Shown: positions 63,666-64,000 of the stretch, piece after piece | Layout of the letters: the number at the start of each line of letters is the position of its first letter | Numbering within the stretch: position 1 is the stretch's first letter | Assembly (NCBI RefSeq): GCF_001544835.2 | Contig: NZ_FCNX02000011.1 | Span: 1-64,000 of the forward strand | Direction: 5' to 3' | DNA: 64,000 bases | Origin: Caballeronia fortuita | GTDB taxonomy: Bacteria > Pseudomonadota > Gammaproteobacteria > Burkholderiales > Burkholderiaceae | The notes under the pieces: generated by a model | Database searches by the model: none | Seen by the model: the letters and a program-made list of their open reading frames with translations, nothing else | What the model was told of the DNA's origin: nothing | Program-made: the position numbers and the translations under genes

Positions 63666-64000
63666 TCAGGTGGAATGCATCTGGCCAGTCGCGAGCACCG
63701 GGCCGGTCGGTGCGCCGGTCGGTGATCCGCCCGGCGGTTCTTCCGACACGGCGAGCACAGCCTGCGCATTCATCTGCGCGACGATCTCGGCCGGCAGCGA
63801 TATCGTCGCAGGCTGATCGAACGGGAACACGCCGAGCGCAATCGGCTTGGCGTTCGGCGGGATAAGCCACAGTTCCGTGGCGCGATTCGGCGGCACCGTT
63901 ACGCGCACCGTGGGAGTGATGACGATACGAGCGCGCCGCACATCGACGGTTGCGGTCCAGTGCACGAGGCCGTCCTTGCTCGCGATCGACGCGAGGATGT
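63666..64000 (-). CDS. anti-sigma factor (RskA-type), C-terminal part
   Basis: The minus-strand frame runs off the window at 64000. The visible 110 residues match the periplasmic C-terminal domain of RskA-family anti-sigma factors: VHWTATVDVRRARIVITP, TELWLIPPNAKPIALGVFP, VLAVSEEPPGGSPTGAPTGPVLATG. Such proteins hold an ECF sigma factor inactive at the membrane; the partner gene would lie beyond the window. It is not known whether the N-terminus is intact. Confidence 0.85.
   Translation of the reverse strand, partial: ILASIASKDGLVHWTATVDVRRARIVITPTVRVTVPPNRATELWLIPPNAKPIALGVFPFDQPATISLPAEIVAQMNAQAVLAVSEEPPGGSPTGAPTGPVLATGQMHST

Overview
The window looks like part of a plasmid or megaplasmid of a Burkholderiaceae bacterium (Paraburkholderia/Caballeronia-like; inferred from high GC, chrBA-type chromate genes, a ParB-like/LPD29 plasmid block, YciE and Mn-catalase stress genes, and a WspR relative). 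Replication, partition, relaxase, oriT and type IV secretion genes are all present, which argues for an extrachromosomal, self-transmissible replicon.

Layout. (1) 0-7 kb: stress genes (DUF892/YciE ferritin-like protein, Mn catalase, DUF2934) among decaying genes (acyl-CoA dehydrogenase, a WspR diguanylate cyclase with two frameshifts, receiver and integrase remnants). (2) 7.4-14 kb: a chromate-resistance block, chrB-chrA-chrB-like-MFS followed by an exported DUF1259 protein, a YncE-like beta-propeller and a broken small exported protein. (3) 14.4-18.1 kb: a phosphatidylserine-decarboxylase-family enzyme and a long tyrosine recombinase. (4) 18.2-23.7 kb: stability functions, namely an Xre/RES toxin-antitoxin pair, an AbiE pair with a striking twin operator, HU, a ribbon-helix-helix protein and two divergent Arc-like repressors. 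(5) 23.8-34.7 kb: a complete VirB-type conjugation apparatus in the order virB2-3-4-5-(two small genes)-6-8-9-10-11-1-trbM/kikA. (6) 35.1-42.4 kb: MobF relaxase, coupling protein and accessory genes running left from an oriT, with an stbABC-like operon running right. This matches the R388/IncW arrangement, including the nic core and an 11-bp repeat array. (7) 42.6-51 kb: KorA/TrfB-like repressor, a broken long ParB-like gene, LPD29 protein, ParA/ParB and a probable Rep protein with upstream repeats. (8) 51-64 kb: an accessory, partly decayed arm with broken csp, ligD and ferritin-like genes, an extra RpoD-type sigma factor, a protein with two HTH-like segments, small conserved proteins and the end of an anti-sigma factor.

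How it works together. The relaxosome (oriT, TrwA-like, TrwC-like) feeds the TrwB-like coupling protein and the VirB channel. StbABC-like proteins, ParAB, Rep and the toxin-antitoxin pairs maintain the plasmid. The cargo is chromate and oxidative-stress tolerance. Reading-frame damage is concentrated in the two accessory arms and the ParB-like gene, while the 23.8-42.4 kb conjugation core is intact. Functional names come from reading the translations; no database search was possible.
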